From the NCBI GenBank assembly GCA_964474455.1, contig CAYYSU010000028.1:1-36481 (forward strand): DNA of 36,481 nt. Reading direction: 5' to 3'. The DNA comes from BM520 sp964474455 (GTDB lineage: Bacteria; Bacteroidota; Bacteroidia; Bacteroidales; BM520). The position numbers and the translations under genes are program-made. Positions within the stretch are counted from its first letter, which is position 1; each line of letters begins with the position of its first letter. The notes below the pieces were generated by a model. That model was not told the DNA's origin. It saw only the letters and a program-made list of their open reading frames with translations, and made no database searches. Below are positions 34,892 through 36,481 of the stretch, one piece after another.

Positions 34892-35299
34892 ATGGAAAAT
34901 ATAACCAATTCGGCCGGACTGAAATTTGCAATTCAGCGATTGGAAGAGAAGCAATTATCGCAAGGAGAGGAGTTGAAAGATCATTTCGACACTACTTTGG
35001 AGAGTTTAAAGCCTGTCAATCTTTTTAAATCCACATTGAACGATATAGTATCTGGTCCGTTTTTTTCAGAACATCTTTCAGGAACTATTATTGGAGTTGC
35101 CGGTGGCTGCCTTACCAAAAAAGTAGTCACAGGTAAATCGGATAATGCATTCAGGAAGATTCTGGGAACACTATTGCAACATGGCGTTACAAATGCTATT
35201 TCAAACAACCCTGAAGTCATCAAAGCAGCAGGTGACGTGCTTTATCGATATATCCATAATAAGATATACCCCGAGACCGAAGCTGGCGATCAAGAGTAG
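34892..35299 (+). CDS. Conserved-looking hypothetical protein of the YtxH/holin-like operon
   Basis: 135 residues, start ATG 5 nt after the holin-like gene. There is no signal peptide. The N-terminal half is helical and charged (LKFAIQRLEEKQLSQGEELKDHF). A central hydrophobic, glycine-containing segment (SGTIIGVAGGCLTKKVV) could touch or cross the membrane. The rest is helical (ILGTLLQHGVTNAISNNPEVI). I do not recognise a named family. Tight linkage suggests it acts with the two membrane proteins upstream. The operon ends at a bidirectional hairpin terminator. Confidence 0.75.
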   Translation: MENITNSAGLKFAIQRLEEKQLSQGEELKDHFDTTLESLKPVNLFKSTLNDIVSGPFFSEHLSGTIIGVAGGCLTKKVVTGKSDNAFRKILGTLLQHGVTNAISNNPEVIKAAGDVLYRYIHNKIYPETEAGDQE

Positions 35300-35392
35300 A
35301 TCACTGAGCTTTATGATCTGTTGCCGGCTGGCATTGCGGGAGGCTTATTGGCTTGTATTTTTATCTCCGTAAATAATGAAGTCTTATTTTAA

Positions 35393-35419
35393 AAAAGCCA
35401 CCCATCCGGGGTGGCTTTT
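35393..35419. terminator. Bidirectional intrinsic terminator
   Basis: An 11-bp perfect stem (AAAAGCCACCC at 35393-35403 with GGGTGGCTTTT at 35409-35419) has a 5-nt loop. It is flanked by an A-run upstream and a T-run within the 3' arm, so it can terminate on both strands. It lies between the stop of the + strand hypothetical gene (35299) and the stop of the - strand gene (35472). Confidence 0.9.
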
Positions 35420-35471
35420 AAAGAATTCCGTTTTAGCTCCTGTTTAGGGAGACTTCTGATCGTGTGACCTT

Positions 35472-35825
35472 TTACTTAATCTTATAGTAAATACTACCGT
35501 CTTCGATGTATTTATACGCCATTTTTTTTACGTCACCTGTACAAAACAGGCACTCATAAGCTTCGAGGTAATGCTCCTCAGGGTTGGGGTTAAAATTTTT
35601 ATTTCCAGAATAGGCTCTTGTATGCTCTACTAACTCCTCGAATGCGTCAGCTCTCCATTCATGATAAACGCCGCAGCCACAACAAAAAGTTCTTAGCCCC
35701 GCATCTGGTAAAAGTGGCGCTTTTAGCTTCTCTTTATCCGGTTTAAAATCATTAGTAGCTACTCTCTGCTTAAGATTTAGTAATCCTAAAGCTACTTCTT
35801 TAAATTCTTTCTCTTTTTCTTCCAT
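35472..35825 (-). CDS. Small zinc-ribbon-like hypothetical protein
   Basis: 117 residues. A charged helical N-terminus (MEEKEKEFKEVALGLLNLKQ) is followed by two CxxC knuckles, C48-x-x-C51 (within FCCGCGVYHEW) and C92-x-x-C95 (within YECLFCTGD), spaced about 40 residues apart. This is consistent with a zinc-ribbon fold. There is no signal peptide. I do not recognise the family; a nucleic-acid or protein-interaction role is possible. It converges on the YtxH operon across the bidirectional terminator, and its upstream region is the non-coding end of the window. Confidence 0.75.
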   Translation of the reverse strand: MEEKEKEFKEVALGLLNLKQRVATNDFKPDKEKLKAPLLPDAGLRTFCCGCGVYHEWRADAFEELVEHTRAYSGNKNFNPNPEEHYLEAYECLFCTGDVKKMAYKYIEDGSIYYKIK

Positions 35826-36481
35826 TTTCTTTTACATTTTAAATGAACACTAGTTGCTGTTTTCTATATGCTACCCCGATGCTTTGGACTTCTCTCAAGC
35901 ATCAGCTCCGGCCATGTACCAACATGCATTAGCAAGCAGTTGAAGAGTGCGCGTATCCGAACCCGGCGGTGACGAGCCTTTTGGAGATGCCAAAAAGACA
36001 CAGCTATAGCAATAGGTTAATGAAATGAGGGTGTTGTATGTTATAGGAGTGGTAAAAGCTTGACATTTGTCATACTATATTACCCTGGAAGAATGGTGTA
36101 AAGATAAAACAATTTTCCAAAGATCAAAACATTGTTCTGTTTTTTCACATATTTTCATGCCAAACAACCTTTTTTTGCAATTGTATGATAACACCTGTGA
36201 GCCCTGTATTTCAATGCTTTCGGCTTCGCTACCCTATGTTTTGTAAGCCTTCGCCACAAGGAAAAGTCCCGTTAGGGATTTCGTCGCAATAGATCCTGTC
36301 AGAATCCGTGTTACATCAACCCTGTCAGGGGGTCGTGTCTTAATTCAAGCCCTTCTCTTCCAGCATAATAAAATGCCACCGTTGGTAACCAATCCGCACA
36401 ATATATTATAACTTTTACGCATATCTGTGGGTGCATTGTAGAAAAAATACCGGGCTCCTTGTATAGAGAACATCGCTTACA
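35826..36481. other. Non-coding end of window with GC-richer block and short repeats
   Basis: About 650 bases without a convincing gene. Visible: a 7-bp inverted repeat GATGCTT/AAGCATC (35878-35884, 35897-35903); a GC-richer block (about 35940-35990) in AT-rich surroundings; TCCC-GTTA-GGGA (36267-36278); and CCTGTCAG occurring twice (36295-36302, 36321-36328), the second within the palindrome CCCTGTCAGGG. On the - strand a short open stretch (about 36024 to 35894) ends at a TGA, too short to call a gene. It may be the remnant of a multi-copy intergenic element. Confidence 0.5.

Noticed and set aside
36061..36072. TGACATTTGTCA palindrome in the end region
   Set aside because: Only 5-bp arms with no gene start or promoter elements linked to it.

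Overview
The window looks like chromosomal DNA of a member of the Bacteroidota, probably class Bacteroidia. The evidence is: several proteins ending in type IX secretion (T9SS) sorting domains, of both type A and the gliding-motility-associated type B; a PorP/SprF-family protein; SprB repeats; AT-rich intergenic DNA; and at least one clear Bacteroidota-type promoter (TTTG, 19 nt, TAnnTTTG). No rRNA, tRNA, CRISPR array or intact insertion sequence was seen.

Layout. (1) 1-5117, + strand: the 3' end of a PKD/Ig-like surface protein; a multidomain SprB/HYR adhesin with a type B sorting domain, broken by a 100-N scaffold gap; and a PorP/SprF protein, the usual partner of type B cargo. (2) 5150-6550, - strand: a secreted protein with a type A sorting domain. 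(3) 6551-15955: a glycogen/alpha-glucan cluster. Debranching enzyme, GT4/GT5-like glucosyltransferase and a GH57 enzyme form a tight operon with a promoter and an operator-like dyad in front. A separately promoted 1412-residue protein follows, joining a eukaryote-type GT3 glycogen synthase to a GT35 alpha-glucan phosphorylase. (4) 15956-16396: non-coding, with two strong palindromes. (5) 16397-27208: a giant (about 3600 residue) repeat-rich secreted protein with beta-helix and reiterated modules. (6) 27411-32060: the most interesting region. It encodes a DUF4402-type subunit, a PapD-like periplasmic chaperone, a second DUF4402-type subunit with two cysteines, and an 883-residue outer-membrane protein built like a fimbrial usher. 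A strong intrinsic terminator/attenuator lies after the first subunit. This reads as a complete chaperone-usher-like surface-fibre system in a phylum whose described pili (type V) use a different assembly route. (7) 32184-33889: a small type A sorting-domain protein and a GH5-like glycanase sharing an N-terminal module. (8) 34123-35299: a YtxH-like / holin-like / hypothetical envelope operon. (9) 35472-35825, - strand: a small two-knuckle zinc-ribbon-like protein. (10) 35826-36481: non-coding, with an unusual GC-richer block.

How the genes work together: the surface proteins in regions 1, 2, 5 and 7 are expected to leave the cell by T9SS, whose core genes are not in this window. Region 3 would synthesise, store and mobilise glycogen, with GT3 chemistry suggesting UDP-glucose as donor. 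Region 6 would build a non-lipoprotein fibre by donor-strand complementation. All functions are read from sequence by eye; no database search was run.
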